Assembly (NCBI GenBank): GCA_905221615.1
Contig: CAJNDT010000491.1
Span: 558,001-622,000 of the forward strand
Source of the DNA: Symbiodinium sp. CCMP2592
Lineage: Eukaryota; Sar; Dinophyceae; Suessiales; Symbiodiniaceae
Length of the DNA stretch: 64,000 nucleotides
Reading direction: 5' to 3'
Below the pieces are notes generated by a model, which searched no databases, was not told the origin of the DNA, and saw only the letters and a list, made by a program, of their open reading frames with translations. The position numbers and the translations under genes were made by a program. Of the stretch, positions 46,733 to 58,540 are shown in pieces. Every line of letters starts with the position of its first letter. Position 1 is the stretch's first letter.

Positions 46733-46806
46733 CATGGCACCTCCTCGCGTCCAAGCAAGCAGTGTCGGAATGGATCAGTAGATGGAAGACTAATGACATG
46801 AGATGA
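46733..46806 (+). pseudogene. C-terminal tail of the copia B polyprotein in a shifted frame
   Basis: After the TGA that ends the long frame, another phase reads TWHLLASKQAVSEWISRWK and stops at 46804-46806. A Trp-rich ISxWISxWK-type tail is usual at the end of this polyprotein family, so one base near 46728 has probably changed the phase. Confidence 0.55.
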
Positions 46807-46856
46807 GCACAACCTTCGAAGGTGCTCTGGAGCCGCAGGCCCCGAGCAAGGAGGAG

Positions 46857-47012
46857 TGTAAAGATCCGTGCTCAGTGTGCTCATGTGTACGATGCATGTC
46901 TTGACGTTGTGCTGCAAACAAGATGGCTTAGTCGTGAAGACTTAGCAAAAGCAGTGGACAGCAGTCTAATGAAGTTGCAGGCATTGCGCAATAGCAGTAC
47001 CTTGCAAATGCA
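46857..47012 (+). repeat. Candidate 3' LTR of element B
   Basis: A purine-rich CAAGGAGGAG precedes TGTAAAGATCC, as a polypurine tract precedes an LTR. The segment ends TTGCAAATGCA. TGTAAAGATC occurs again at 47015-47024, just after it. No partner copy was found at the left of element B, so the call is tentative. Confidence 0.35.
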
Positions 47013-49875
47013 TGTGTAAAGATCGAACTGATAAGCTTGACACGTTGCTAGTGTGAAAAGGCCGTTGAAGACCTGTCGCGAATGGGCTTCGGTGCTGCAC
47101 TTGGAGCCTGATTATCTTCAGAATCCCTATCCAGTGGCCAAGGAAGGCAGCTCTTGCCTTCTGGTTCTCTTGTGCCCAGATCTGCCGCAGGCAGGATGAC
47201 ACAGGATGGAGGTACTTTGTTAATTACCATCATGTACCCTGCACATTCGGAGTTTTGTTGTCTCAGTGCAGTCGCTCTCTGAGGGGAAGTAGCATGACTG
47301 TTGCGACTTTCAGGAACAAGGGGGAACAGCAGCTTTGTGAAATTTCTTTTCGCGCGAACATGCCAGAAGGAACCTTGAATCGTCTGGAATCTCTCGATGC
47401 AGGCTATGACGGCTATGATTCCACGAAGACGTTGCATTCGCGGTTTGCTGCGTTGCTTTCCCAGTGTCTTGTTAGTATTGTCATTCGGACCTAAGTCAAG
47501 CTCACTTGTTCGAAAACATCTTCGAGGACTTCGATGATGGAGCTTTGCATGCATTGTGCTTGCGTTTGGAGAGAAGCTCAGAGGCTTTGCCGGTTCTTCC
47601 CTGGTCAGAAGAGTGTGCGAGGCTTTCTGACTCTGAGAGTCCGAAGGGGAAGCTAGCTTCCGGAACCTCTGTGCTTCGTTGACCCACAACGTTTTGTGAC
47701 GTCGTCTCTGTCCAGACCCTGTCGTACATTGACGATCTTCTTCTGGGCACTGAGTCAGCAACTCATCCGGCATCTTCTTCCGATGCGACTGCTCTGCGGC
47801 CGATGATTAAGTGAGTGAGTGAGTGTTGAAACTTCCGTACTTGGAATTTGAGTATTGTAATGTCTACAAGTGGACATCTGGAAAGACACTTCTTTCGGTT
47901 CATCGTGATCCTGATATGACAGCTATTTTGTGGAACAAGGGTGATCATGACCATGTCTTTTCTTGACGATGTCTCAGCTCCTTCCGTGTCTTCAAGACAT
48001 GTCAGCGAACATTTGGTCCATCAGCGTGTTTTGGAATGAATCGAAAGGCCGAACTTGTAGAGGGCCTGATGCTGGTTTGGATTTCGCGGACCAGCCAGCA
48101 CCAGCTCCCGCAGTGCCGCAACAGCCCGCTACGGACGATGGCGTGGACTCTCCGGGTTACGGCGATCCGCACGGCGATATGCCGGTGGATGATGAGGACA
48201 TGCCGCCTCGTACCAATTCACAGCCTGAGCCGGATCTAGATGATGATCCTATCGAGCTGGAAACCGGGCGATCCTCCTTCACAGCCTCCATCAAGATGGA
48301 GGCCCCGGTCGGGAGACTTTTCCAATCAGCAAACCCCACTCCCGGAACCCTCCCCGGAAGGGAAACAGATGTGTTTTTTTGAGGCAGCTATGACTCGCAC
48401 CCTTGAGCGAGCTGGCGCTGACAGGATCCGCGTGCGCACGCTCCACTTGAACAACACCATTGCTGCGACAAGAGTTGCACTCGCGCACGAGGCCCTCGCC
48501 ACCATGTTTGCCGACTGTGCTTGCGCTCTCAGGTCGATCTGATGAGCAGTGACCCTAACATGGCTCTGTATCGAGCCAAGAGTCGCAAGCACGAGAGCAT
48601 GGACATCAGAGGTGGCAAGTGCCAGAGCACCCTCGACTAATTCCTGGAGGCCTGGTCAGAGTCCTCGCTGTTCCCCGCATCTGTGCTACCCCAGATTGCA
48701 GCACGTCTCCGCCAACAATCTATGTCTCCTCAATTCAAACAGTACGAGGACCTGCGGCCAGATGGAGTACAGGAATGGCTCCTCAATTCGACGTACCTTC
48801 ACGGTGACCGCGATTTCGATGCCCACATTCCACTCCTGATCGAGGTTTACGCGAACCAATACACCGGTGGCAGGATGAGGGCACTCAATCGGAATCCCGA
48901 TACAGTCAAAGAGGCAGCGGACAGGAGGAAGCCGATACAGAAGGCGAACAAGGCCCGCGGAACTTCTGATCCGGCGCCAGCACCGACTGAGGCAGGCTTT
49001 CCACAGGGTGCAGTCTCAGGTGCACCTTCGTCTGGTTCTCAACGTCCTCCGAACCCTCACGAGCACCTGGTGGAAAGGCAAAGGCGGCGGCAAAGGAGGC
49101 AAATCCTCCAAAGGCAAGGAAACTGCCAAGGGCAAGAACAAAGGCGAGGGCAAAGGAAAGACTTGACTATATTCTGACCCCGAGATGGAACTGCCTACGT
49201 AGGACCGGTTGTACGAGTCATGTGGCGTGAGCTTCTGCGGGATCCATATTCTGCTCCGAGAGCCGCGCGGCAGTTTCGTGGCAGGTTTGATCCAGTCCGG
49301 CATCATCCTACCGTCGTGAGCTTGTGGCATGACAATTACCAGCGGGACGGTGTACACCGGGATCGAACTTGAGACCGTGACATCGAGGCAGTTGATTAAG
49401 TTCTTTCACGGACTGCTTCTCACAGGAGAAGGTATCCTTCTGGAGTGCTTTGCCATTTCATCGGGAGATGCTTTTCTTAGGACAAAGGACTTCCTCAGTG
49501 TTGCCCAAGGACAAAAGAGGTACTTATCACAGGATAAGATACTCATCAACCATTCGTGAGTTTCCGCAAGCCGCAATCTGCCATCGCTGCAACAATTGGA
49601 GCTAAGCTCTACATGTTTGTGCAGTATGCTTTCCATCTGGAGAAGAAGCTGAACATGTGGGCATTTTCAAGCAAAGAGTTTGTCCGAAGATCCGTTTGCG
49701 TTTCGTGTGCCAGTTCTGCTCTTTTTTGATATGCTCTCCAGGCTGAGATGTATGGATTCGCGCAAGCTACCGTAGCGCAATCACTCCGCCATTAAGTCAC
49801 TGGGGCAATAACGGGCTAGTAGAGTGCCGACTTCACGGCCATGCAGCTCCACGTGTTTTGACACTTGTGCCTGGT
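47013..49875 (+). other. Remnant DNA between element B and the right LTR of element A
   Basis: Only short coding-like pieces are visible. At about 47515-47690 a frame reads FENIFEDFDDGALHALCLRL and SSEALPVLPWSEECARLSDS. At 48050-48340 a frame reads DFADQPAPAPAVPQQPATDD and PVDDEDMPPRTNSQPEPDLD, like the acidic Pro-rich linkers of copia polyproteins. At 48683-49000 there is MSPQFKQYEDLRPDGVQEWL and ending KARGTSDPAPAP. I could not place reverse transcriptase motifs. The region may be decayed pol or an unrelated insertion. Confidence 0.45.
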
Positions 49876-50015
49876 TGAAACATTGAATGTTACACAGCCA
49901 GTGCCTGTCCGTTTCACGAGCCTTTTGCATGTATCCATGCCTGTTGCTCGAGGTCCTAGCAGAGCCGGTGTTCCTCTACGCCTTGCGAGGGGACACACGC
50001 CCAGGTTACATCTCA
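49876..50015 (+). repeat. Probable 3' LTR of element A
   Basis: It aligns end to end with 33031-33198 in the same orientation and shares both termini. It is about 28 bp shorter because of an internal gap. A G-rich run follows. Confidence 0.75.
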
Positions 50016-51570
50016 GGTGGGGGGAGGTTTGGGGGGGCCACTGACGCGGCGACGCCGGACCATATATACACCCACATGTAAAGACCTACTTTGCATGCAA
50101 GCAATCAACACCTCTAAACATGACATAGACGTCTCAACTGGAGCTTCCTTGCCCTTATTACATATACTGTTGGAATTCCATGATATCACCACGACTAACA
50201 GATAAAACCTAACCGTTGGTACGATTTAACCAACCATGTAGCTATGCCTTGTTGTACCTGAGAGACGGATGCAAAAGGGTTGAGGCCAGCAGCGTAGACT
50301 ATGTTTCTCTGATCACGTGCCTCCGTCCGATAAAATCCTCATAGGAATAGATCCGAAAAAATCATCAAAATAATTCGTTGAACTATAACACCGTCCGGAG
50401 ACTGCTTGCTACAAGCGGCGACTTGCATTGAGGCTACTTCAAAGTCTTTCTTTACATGTACATACATATACACACACGCGCACGCACACATAATATGTGT
50501 ACATATATGGCTGAATGCAGGGTTTATGGAGTGCCTGCCTCTGTTGAGCCTAAACGCATGCCACCAACTGCAATGCCGCAGTCACTTGGAGCAGGGGGGA
50601 TGTAGATGCCTCCCACCAAGATGCAAAGATGGCTTTCGTTCGGGTGTGTATTGCAACTTCGGGTTTGGGGTTGAGCTTTCGGGGATTTATTGAGGATAAT
50701 CACACGGGTTAGGGGGTGGCAGTTTGAGGATTTACAATTTAGGGTTTGGCCAGGATTGTGGCCTTAGGGCTTGGGCCTCGCGGGGAGTTTAAGATCTACG
50801 CCACAAGTTGGCTTGTTTGACGTGTTTGTCAAGGTGAAGCATTTGTGAATGTGATTCCGCAATAGTTAGCAGGATCCTAAGTCGTTACAAACAGCCTTTG
50901 CATCAGGATCCCAAAATAGGTGGCATTAATCTTCTGATACCCCCAGTTGCCGGGATTGGTCATACCATTTGTAATTTCTAACCAAACGATATGCGGCCAT
51001 CAACCTTTAGAATCGTGCGACCCAGCGGGTGTAGATGTACGCCATAAGATGCAAGCCAGACCTAGGGCAGCAAGGGTGCTTACAACCCAAGATGTTAAGT
51101 CCTTCTTCTTCCGTGAGCAACGGGTAAGCACAAGGGTAATAGAGTTTTGTTGCGCGCACCACATGTACTAAACCCAGAACCAGCAGACACCCCGACACCT
51201 GATCCTTGAACCCTAAAACTGCGATCGAATCCCCCAGCCTCTAAACACCAGATGCAGATCTCGCATTCGCGATGTGAAAATCAAGAATCATTACAGAAGG
51301 GTATAATGTAGAATTCTAGGGTTTGGGATTCAACTTAGTCCAAGCCCAAAGTTCTAAACCGGGCCTACATCTTTGTACTCGGTTGTATTTTCCAGCCAGT
51401 CGTGGATGTACTGGTTGGCCTCACCGGTATCTAAGTGTGAGCTTGAACAGGGTGCGGTCGGGTCTGGTTGAGCAAAGATAGCTCTCCTGTTCCAAAAGTT
51501 TCCAAGCAAAGGCAGGGACAAGAATTGAACACCTGTGTTCAACTTCACATTCCTCTATACTATAGTAGTT
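50016..51570. other. Host non-coding DNA
   Basis: No gene recognised. It has a short (AC)/(GC) dinucleotide patch near 50465-50490 and degenerate telomere-like words (GGGTTAGGGGG, TTTAGGGTTTGG at about 50705-50750). Confidence 0.6.
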
Positions 51571-51589
51571 CTCCATTCCTTAATCATCG

Positions 51590-52095
51590 ACTAGTGCTAG
51601 TACTAGTGCTAGTACAAGTACCAGTACTACTACTAGCACTACCACTACCACACTACCAACTACTACCACTACCACTACTACAACCACAACCACAACCACA
51701 CCCACTGCCACTGCGCCTGCTCCGGCTCCGGCTCCCGCTCCCGCTGCTGCCCTTCTGCTGCATGCTCCTGCTCTTGCTCCTCCTGCTGCTGCTGCTGCTC
51801 CTCCTCCTGCTGCTGCTGCTGCTCCTGGTCCTGCTGCTCCTGCTCTTGCTGGTCCTGCTCCTGCTGCTCCTGCTGCTCCTCCTGCTCCTCCTGGTCCTGC
51901 TGCTCCTGGTCCTGCTGCTCCTGCTCTTGCCTGCTCCTGCTACTGCACTCCTGCTCCTGCGGCTGCTGCTGCGGCTGCTGCTGCTGCTGCTGCTGCTGCT
52001 GCAGCTACTGCTACTGCTACTCCTATTCCCTACTCCTACTCCTACTCCTACTACTACTGCTGCTGCTGCTACTACTACTACTAGTACTACGACGA
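51590..52095. repeat. Triplet-rich CTN tract (CTA, CTG, CTC)
   Basis: About 500 bp are built from CTx or ACx triplets, changing along the tract from ACTAGTACTAG and CTACCAC units through CCGCTCC to CTGCTGCTCCTG and back to CTACTACTACT. The Leu-rich and Ser/Arg-rich frames across it are artefacts. Confidence 0.93.
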
Positions 52096-52570
52096 CACGT
52101 AGAAGGCCTGGTGTTTTCATGTGTTGCGGACCGAACTCAATCTTCAGACTTGAGCACCCCTACAGTTTTTTCGGCTGCTAGGAAAAAGGGAATGCGCAAA
52201 ACATGATGCGCTTAGCGACGTGAAGTGGTGTCGAAAGTGCTGGCAGGCCCGAGAAACTGGAGCATAGTTCATGTCAAGGTCAGGGTGTCACAAATCACAA
52301 AGTAGTTATTGAACCTTTGGGTCTTTGTGATACTTAAAGTCTGCTACGGGGGTGCATCCTTCCCTGTCTTACGCAAACAGATCACATAGGAAACCAGCAT
52401 ATAACAACATAGCTCGGTCAAACATGAGATCAAACGTGATGGAAAGGCAAACTACACCCCTGAAATCACTGAAATGGCAATCTGAGAAAGCTGATCCGAA
52501 ATCGCTGTTGAAGAAAGAAGCGTTTAGCGACATGAAGTGCCTGCAAGGCCGAACAATTCGTGTCACGTCG

Positions 52571-52830
52571 AGGACGAAACAAGAACGTCATTAGCCTCCC
52601 CTCACCCCGGAAGAAGACAAGAACTCACAAAGCAGGAAACAAAGAAAAACGTCATGACGAGGAAGCACGAAACAAGAACGTGATTCGCCTCCCCCGCACC
52701 CCTCCTCCGCCCTGAAGAAGACAAGAACACACAAAGCGGGAAACGTTAAAAACAAGGTCACGACGAGAAGATGCACGAAACAAGAAGAACAACAACGTCA
52801 TTGGCCTCCCCCCGCCCCCGCCTTCCCCCC
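52571..52830. repeat. About 100-bp tandem repeat, two and a half copies
   Basis: ACGAAACAAGAACGT starts near 52571 and 52666, and a longer variant near 52775. Each copy continues with GCCTCCCC, GAAGAAGACAAGAAC, CACAAAGC and GGAAAC. The period is about 96-109 bp. Non-coding. Confidence 0.75.
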
Positions 52831-52896
52831 CGCAGAGCAGGCAAAGTAAAGCAAACTTGCCTGAAACCTCCGGGCCTCCTGTGGGCGCATGTGGTA

Positions 52897-52915
52897 CTAC
52901 TACTGCTAACAATAA

Positions 52916-52946
<31 letters not shown>

Positions 52947-52947
52947 G

Positions 52948-52982
<35 letters not shown>

Positions 52983-52983
52983 G
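52897..52983. repeat. (ACT)n triplet microsatellite
   Basis: ACT repeats with one GCT and a few changes at the start. Non-coding. Confidence 0.95.
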
Positions 52984-53189
52984 CCGCCTTGAAGCGGGTC
53001 TGGCAAACGCTTCCAACAAGCTTCAAGGCCGGAACCAAACACAATCGTGCAATTAAAACACGCAGAGCAATCCTAAACACCCTGGCGTTAAGAAATTCGT
53101 TGAGCCAATCCTTGGGTGCCTGGCGAAAGATAAGGCCTGTGACAAACATGTTACAACAACGAACAAACACTATGAGCAACATGTGAGAA

Positions 53190-55200
53190 ATATGAACGAA
53201 ATGGAAAAGGATGACCCAAGTGTGAACAAACTATGACTAGAATTTATGGGTTCGCCCGGGGAATATGAAAATAATGTGAATGAAAATATGAACAATTTAC
53301 GAATATAAGTTGAACATATTCGTGCTTTTGACACCCTCTTTATGCTGTTTCGGCTGCTTCATACTTTCCTTTACTTTGTATTTGTTACTTTATGTCTTCT
53401 TATGTTTTTTGTCTTTAAGTCTTTTCCCTAACGACCGAGCCTTTTTCCACCTCCCTGCTGGCCCCCGTCCCCGTCCCCAGGCCTCTCGATCCGGAGATAT
53501 TGACAAGTAAGAAAAAGTATAAAACTATGAACAACTATGACAAACCTGGCGCAACATATGAAGAATAGCACGATGTACGAAAAACCAAGAAAACTATGAA
53601 CAACGTGTGAACGCTTGAAAAATCGCATGAAAGTAGGAACACCATTTCATAAACATATCACATACATGTCACGCTCTGATTCATAATCAGTTCATAGTTT
53701 GCACAGTCTTCCATATTCCCTGTCAGCCGATCCATTCTTAATAGATATTTTGCATGTTGTGTCACGTCAACGTTCATAAATGAGTCTTCAACCTATCTTT
53801 TCATTGATTTCTACAGATCAGCTGAGAAAGATTGTTCCCATCCTGGGGGGGCAAACGGCCAACCTTAAACCAAAATATACGCAGCCCAGAGACCTGCACG
53901 TTGAGAGCGCAGCCGCCCATCAACACGACCCCTTCCACCTGCTGTAAGACTCTCATCCCTTGTTGGGACCCTCTACAACATGAACAGAAGCGTGGACGCT
54001 TGCATGCCCTGGACCCCACGACCATAAACCCTTCACCTGAAGCAACTAGCGCTGTTCCGAATGCGGCGATTCACGCACCTCCCTGTTTTGCTGGGAGACT
54101 TGACTAAACTTCAAGTTTTGCTGTGTCCGAAAACGCTGCTTTGGATCACCTGCAGGGGTCCCAGCATGTTTCCAGAGTGTCCGGATCGAGCTTAAACTGG
54201 CCGGTTCCTCGTGGCACACTACCATCTATCCATCAGGGCACCTCCCGGCTTCACGCTCGACTCACGCCAGCATGACGCCCTCGGTTGCCCTCAGAAACCT
54301 TGCGCATACAGCCGAAAAACACCTTTCAAGGAGCCGTTTTCATGGCTTAAAGCCTCTTGTGTTTTGTATCTTTTGACCATGAGGCAGTCAATGTGGTGCA
54401 AGACGGGGCCGTTGGTATCTAAACTAAGCAGCTAGTTTCCGCAACAAACCGACTCTGAACCCAAACCGAATGCAACAAGAATGGTCTCTCAGCCGCATGT
54501 CTTCTCCAGATGTCTGGAAGCCAATGCCAACAGCAGTTTCCTGTGTGACAGATCCGCCACAAATCGCCCAACATCTACAAGCGTTTAGGTGAGCGTAGTT
54601 CCGCTTTGTTGGAATCCCTGCATGTGTAAATCAATGACTCGAAATCCAGCCGGACTGTACAGTACAACCCTTCTACAGTACTACATGTACATCAGAATCA
54701 GAAACCCCCCATCATCGGACTGACAGTATAGCCACAAACTCGCAAAACTCTTCACAAAATCGAAGTCCCAAGGCCTAATCACACTTTCACGGTTAAACGT
54801 CATGGCAGTGGGCCTTCAATACTGAGAATCATTGCACTATCAGATCACAATCTAGGGACAGAGAAGGGAAACGGTTGCGATGTGTCCAGGCACAAAAAGT
54901 CCAAACCTTAACCCAGAGCCCTAAGCTTCAATCCGTGAGCACTGACCCCTGCGACTTTACGTTCCTAATGGACCATTAACCTAACAAGGAAGCCCCGAAC
55001 CCTAAACACGACAAGGCACCTTGTGATGAGGAGTCAGACGTTCCAGGAGGTTTTGGATCTCAGTCTCTCAGATTTTTCAAAGGCGTGAACATGAGATGGT
55101 CAAGATACAGAGACCGCTTCCGAACCGAAAACCCTCTCACGTAACTCCTTTCACAAAGGTGTTCATGTTAAAGGTATCTGTCAGCAGTGGATCATGGGAG
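53190..55200. other. Host non-coding DNA
   Basis: No gene recognised. Short recurring words such as CTATGAACAA and ATATGAA are frequent at 53200-53640. Telomere-like words (CCCTAAAC) appear near 54995. Confidence 0.55.
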
Positions 55201-55204
55201 GTGA

Positions 55205-55690
55205 GCAGCCTCGGATGCGAAAACATCGACAAGGATCGAAGTTCCTCAAATTTCCTGAAGCCTAAAATGCGAAAACTTCGGCACGGGTTCGAATTTCCCA
55301 CAACTTCCTCCCAAACTCTGAGCAACTATGACCCCGCACTCCCCATAGATGCCGGGACTTTAGGGTTGTTTGGGAAATTCTATCCCTGCCAGTGTTTTCG
55401 CATTTCAGGCTTCAGGAATTTTCGTGAAATTCGAGCTTAACAGCGTTTTGGCAACTTCGGATGCCAAAACATCACCAGGCTAGAATTTCCGCAACTTTGT
55501 GAAGCTGGAGTGCTAAAACATCGGCAGGCTCGAAAGAGAAAGTCGAGCCTGACGATGTTTTGGCAATTCCAGCTTCAAAACAATTGGCGAAAATCGAGCT
55601 TGGCGATGTTTTGGGAAGCTCGGATGCGAAAACACGGCCAAACTCGCATTTCCGAAGATTTCTGAAACCTTGAAATGCAAAAGTAGCAGA
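55205..55690. repeat. Cluster of degenerate repeats in alternating orientation
   Basis: A unit close to GATGCGAAAACATCGGCAAG followed by CTCGAATTTCC occurs at about 55213, 55267, 55458, 55507 and 55622. Its reverse complement (GGCGATGTTTTGGCA type, with TTCGAGCTT) occurs at about 55395-55450 and 55545-55615. The alternation makes the block self-complementary over several hundred bases. Confidence 0.7.
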
Positions 55691-55699
55691 AGAACAGCT

Positions 55700-57170
55700 G
55701 TACCGTGTGCTCACACGTGAACCTTGAATTCCTGCAGTTCCCGGCTGTGCTCTCGCGTCTTTCATCGAACAAAGTCATAGCTGTTGTTAAGATCAGCTTT
55801 GCCCAACAATAGAAATAGACGAACAACTGTACTTTGTAATATTGAAACCTGTCTGTGTTTGTGGACGTTCTAGACCGTTTTATGCGGATGCACTTGTTCG
55901 TTGAACTTTACATCCTATTTAAATACTGTCGAGTTCTTGTTTCTGAATCGAAGAAAGATCTTGCTAACAGTTGTGCCCGTTGCTTGAACAAAGATAACGG
56001 ACTTCTTGTATTATATATTCACAAACTGAAGAGGTTGATAAGCTCCGATATTTCATATCATTACATATACAATGAATTCCCAGTAGCACCATCTTGCCTT
56101 AGTGAATAACAGGCAAAAAGTATCGTTCAGGCGACACTGGGCAACAAGGTAAATGAGGTTTCAATTGCCGCAATTGTTGGCGGTACTAATTACTTCTTCT
56201 CTCATCGAACAAAATCATAAGCGGGTCACGGTCTGCCTTGTTCAAGAAGATGGTTCCTTACAGCATAATGAGAAAAGATGTACTTCCGCCATTTGCCCGG
56301 AGGCTATGAGGACAGGTTTGGAGCTGTTTCATGCTGCATTCTTGGATGGTAGGAGCTTTATCACGTGTGCGAGTAGCACGGTGCAACGGAGCTCGATTAT
56401 GTTCTGAGCCAGGATCGTCTTTCATCTTTAACAAGAAAAATGGCGAATGTGTTGACAGGAACAACGAATGCTTTCCAAATACATGCTTGTCTTACTTCCC
56501 ACGAAGTATAAGAAGTACGAAGCTCGACAGACGTACTTATGACCGAATGTATTTTGAGTTTGATGGAGGGAGGCCACTTCTTTCCCTAAACACTCAGATT
56601 TAACTGTAGTATTGGTGGATTGGAAGAGCTCGTTGAGTTCCAGCTGCTGAGTTCCAGCCACCGATACGGGGAAAGGTGGCTTATTGTGTTTCTTTGTGAT
56701 GAAACAGGATCTAATGAAAAACAACACCACCTGAGAAAAAACAACTGAATTTTCCTTGTCTTGTCTGATTTTGAAAGTATGAAGCTGTCCTAGGTTTCCT
56801 TGAAGCATGAAGATACATAAAGGTTACTTTCCATGTATGCTAAGGAGCGCAAGCTTCATTTTTTGTTTTATGGTGGGCAATACCTCTGTTTAGTGTTGTT
56901 GCTAACATATAAGCCAAACATACCACTGTTCTGTCAGTTTTCACTGAAGGAACTGTTTTACCCCTTATGGTGTTCGACAAACTCAGAATCCAGAACCAGA
57001 ACCTAGTTTCGGTTTCGGCGTGTTTATATACCTATGATATGAAGGAATCAACAGTCAGGCAGACATGTACATGACATGCAAAACACACCGTAGATAGCGA
57101 TACATCCGGTTTCTAGGACTAAGCTTTTTGGGACAGAATACTGCACTGGGGGGGGGGGGCACATAACAAT
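55700..57170. other. Host non-coding DNA
   Basis: Nothing supports a gene. Several frames of 80-126 residues exist on both strands, but none shows a recognisable domain. A G-run of ten lies at 57150-57159. Confidence 0.5.
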
Positions 57171-57184
57171 CTATACATACATAT

Positions 57185-57196
57185 ACACATACAGAG

Positions 57197-57227
<31 letters not shown>

Positions 57228-57825
57228 CGTACACATATATATATTTGTATTTGTATATGTATACATGCGTCTCTACATGTGTAGTATATATAAACATCTC
57301 TATATATCCATGTAGCGTAGTGTGCATATATATATATATATATGTGATATTCTTGTTTGTACGTATAGATGAAATTAATCATACACATATACATGTATGA
57401 CTGTGTACATACATATACATGTAAACATATACATATATATATATATGCATATGCATATGTATATGTCTATAGGTTTTTATGTATTTGTGTATTTATGTAT
57501 ATATGTATATATGTACGTATGCACATATGTATATGTGTACATATGTATCTACGTATGTATGTGTGTAAATATGTATATATGTATATATGTATACATGTAT
57601 ATATATGTATATATACGTATATGCGTATATGCGTATATGCGTATATATGTATACATGTATATATGTATATATGTATATATGTATACATGTATATATGTAT
57701 ATATGTATATATGTATATATGTATATATGTATATATGTATATATGCATATATGTATATATGTATATATGTATGTATGTATGTATGTATGTGTATACGTAT
57801 ATACGTATATATGTATATGTAAGAG
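57185..57825. repeat. (GTATATAT)-type tetranucleotide/dinucleotide satellite
   Basis: About 640 bp of AC, TATG and GTATATAT units. The Tyr/Ile/Cys-rich frames across it on both strands are artefacts. Confidence 0.95.
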
Positions 57826-57859
57826 AACCCTTCATGTATCATTTGACCCGTGGCCTTGT

Positions 57860-57935
57860 GTCGTTTCTTCTTCCTTATTCCTTACTCCCTATTCCTTATT
57901 TCCTTATCCCTTATTCCTTATTCCAGATTCCTTAT
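57860..57935. repeat. (CCTTATT)n pyrimidine-rich repeat
   Basis: About ten degenerate units of TTCCTTATTCC lie between the TATG satellite and the A-tract array. Confidence 0.8.
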
Positions 57936-57954
57936 GTCCCTTACTTTTTCAAGG

Positions 57955-58540
57955 TTTTAACAGTTTTAAAGCTTGTAAAAGTGTTGAAAATTTTCAATTT
58001 TTTAAAACTTCCAAAATCTGGAAAGCTTTTAAAACTTTTGAACTTTTAAAACTTTTAAAGCTTTCAAAACTATTAAAATTTAAACTTTCCAGACTTTCAA
58101 AACTTGTAAAACTTTTGAAACATTTAAACTTTCAAAACTTTCCAATCTTTTCAGACTTTTAAAACAATTAAAACTCTGAAACTTATGAAACTTTTACACC
58201 TTTTAAAACTTTCAAGACTTTCAAAATTTTTTAAAACTATTAAAACTTTGAAAACTTTCACAACTTTCACGACTTTTAAAACTTGTCGAACTTTTAAAAC
58301 TTTAAAACTTTCAATACTTTCAATACTTTTACAACTCTTAAAACTTTCAAAACTTTTGATAAACTGAAAACTTTTAAACTTTCAAAACTTTCAAGACTTT
58401 CAAAACTTTTAAAACTTTTAAAACTTTCAAAACTTTTTAAACTTTTTAAACTTTTAAAACTTCTGAAACTTTTAAAGCTTGTGAAACTATTAAAACTTTC
58501 AACACTTTCAAAACTGTTAAAGCTTTTGAAACTTTCAATG
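57955..58540. repeat. Phased A-tract array (AAAACTTT-type units)
   Basis: Nearly 600 bp of units such as AAAACTTTC and AAAACTTTTA, each 9-10 bp long, so runs of A and T recur about once per helical turn. Such DNA is expected to be intrinsically bent. No coding sequence is credible here. Confidence 0.9.

Larger units (their letters stand above)
37690..47012 (+). mobile_element. Ty1/copia retrotransposon B, inside element A
   Basis: A second and better preserved copia element runs from a primer-site-like TGGAATCAGAGG (37691-37702; 10 of 12 positions of TGGTATCAGAGC) through gag, zinc knuckle, protease, a methyltransferase-like region, integrase, a 2OG-oxygenase-like domain, reverse transcriptase, RNase H, two hydrophobic segments and a SAP domain, to a purine-rich tract and a TG...CA segment (46857-47012) that may be its 3' LTR. 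No matching 5' LTR exists: coding remains of element A lie just before the primer-like site. Either B is 5'-truncated or A and B recombined here. Confidence 0.75.
33031..50015 (+). mobile_element. Composite Ty1/copia retrotransposon region (outer element A)
   Basis: Direct repeats of about 168 and 140 bp at 33031-33198 and 49876-50015 bound it. Both begin TGAAACA and end GGTTACATCTCA, consistent with divergent LTRs. After the left one come a primer-binding-like site, decayed gag (33558-34800), protease (34814-36034) and integrase (36050-37680). The order gag-protease-integrase is that of copia. A second copia element occupies the middle (37690-47012). The right part (47013-49875) holds only weak coding remnants, and reverse transcriptase of element A was not found. 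Boundaries and nesting are inference. Confidence 0.7.

Noticed and set aside
46857-47024. TGTAAAGATC pair taken as a target-site duplication of element B
   Set aside because: The left copy is the start of the candidate LTR itself and no copy exists at the left end of the element.
51468-52181. 237-residue Leu-rich and 155-residue Ser/Arg-rich proteins
   Set aside because: Translation of CTG/CTC/CTA triplet tracts on the two strands.
57055-57842. Tyr/Ile/Cys-rich frames up to 226 residues
   Set aside because: Translation of the TATG satellite.
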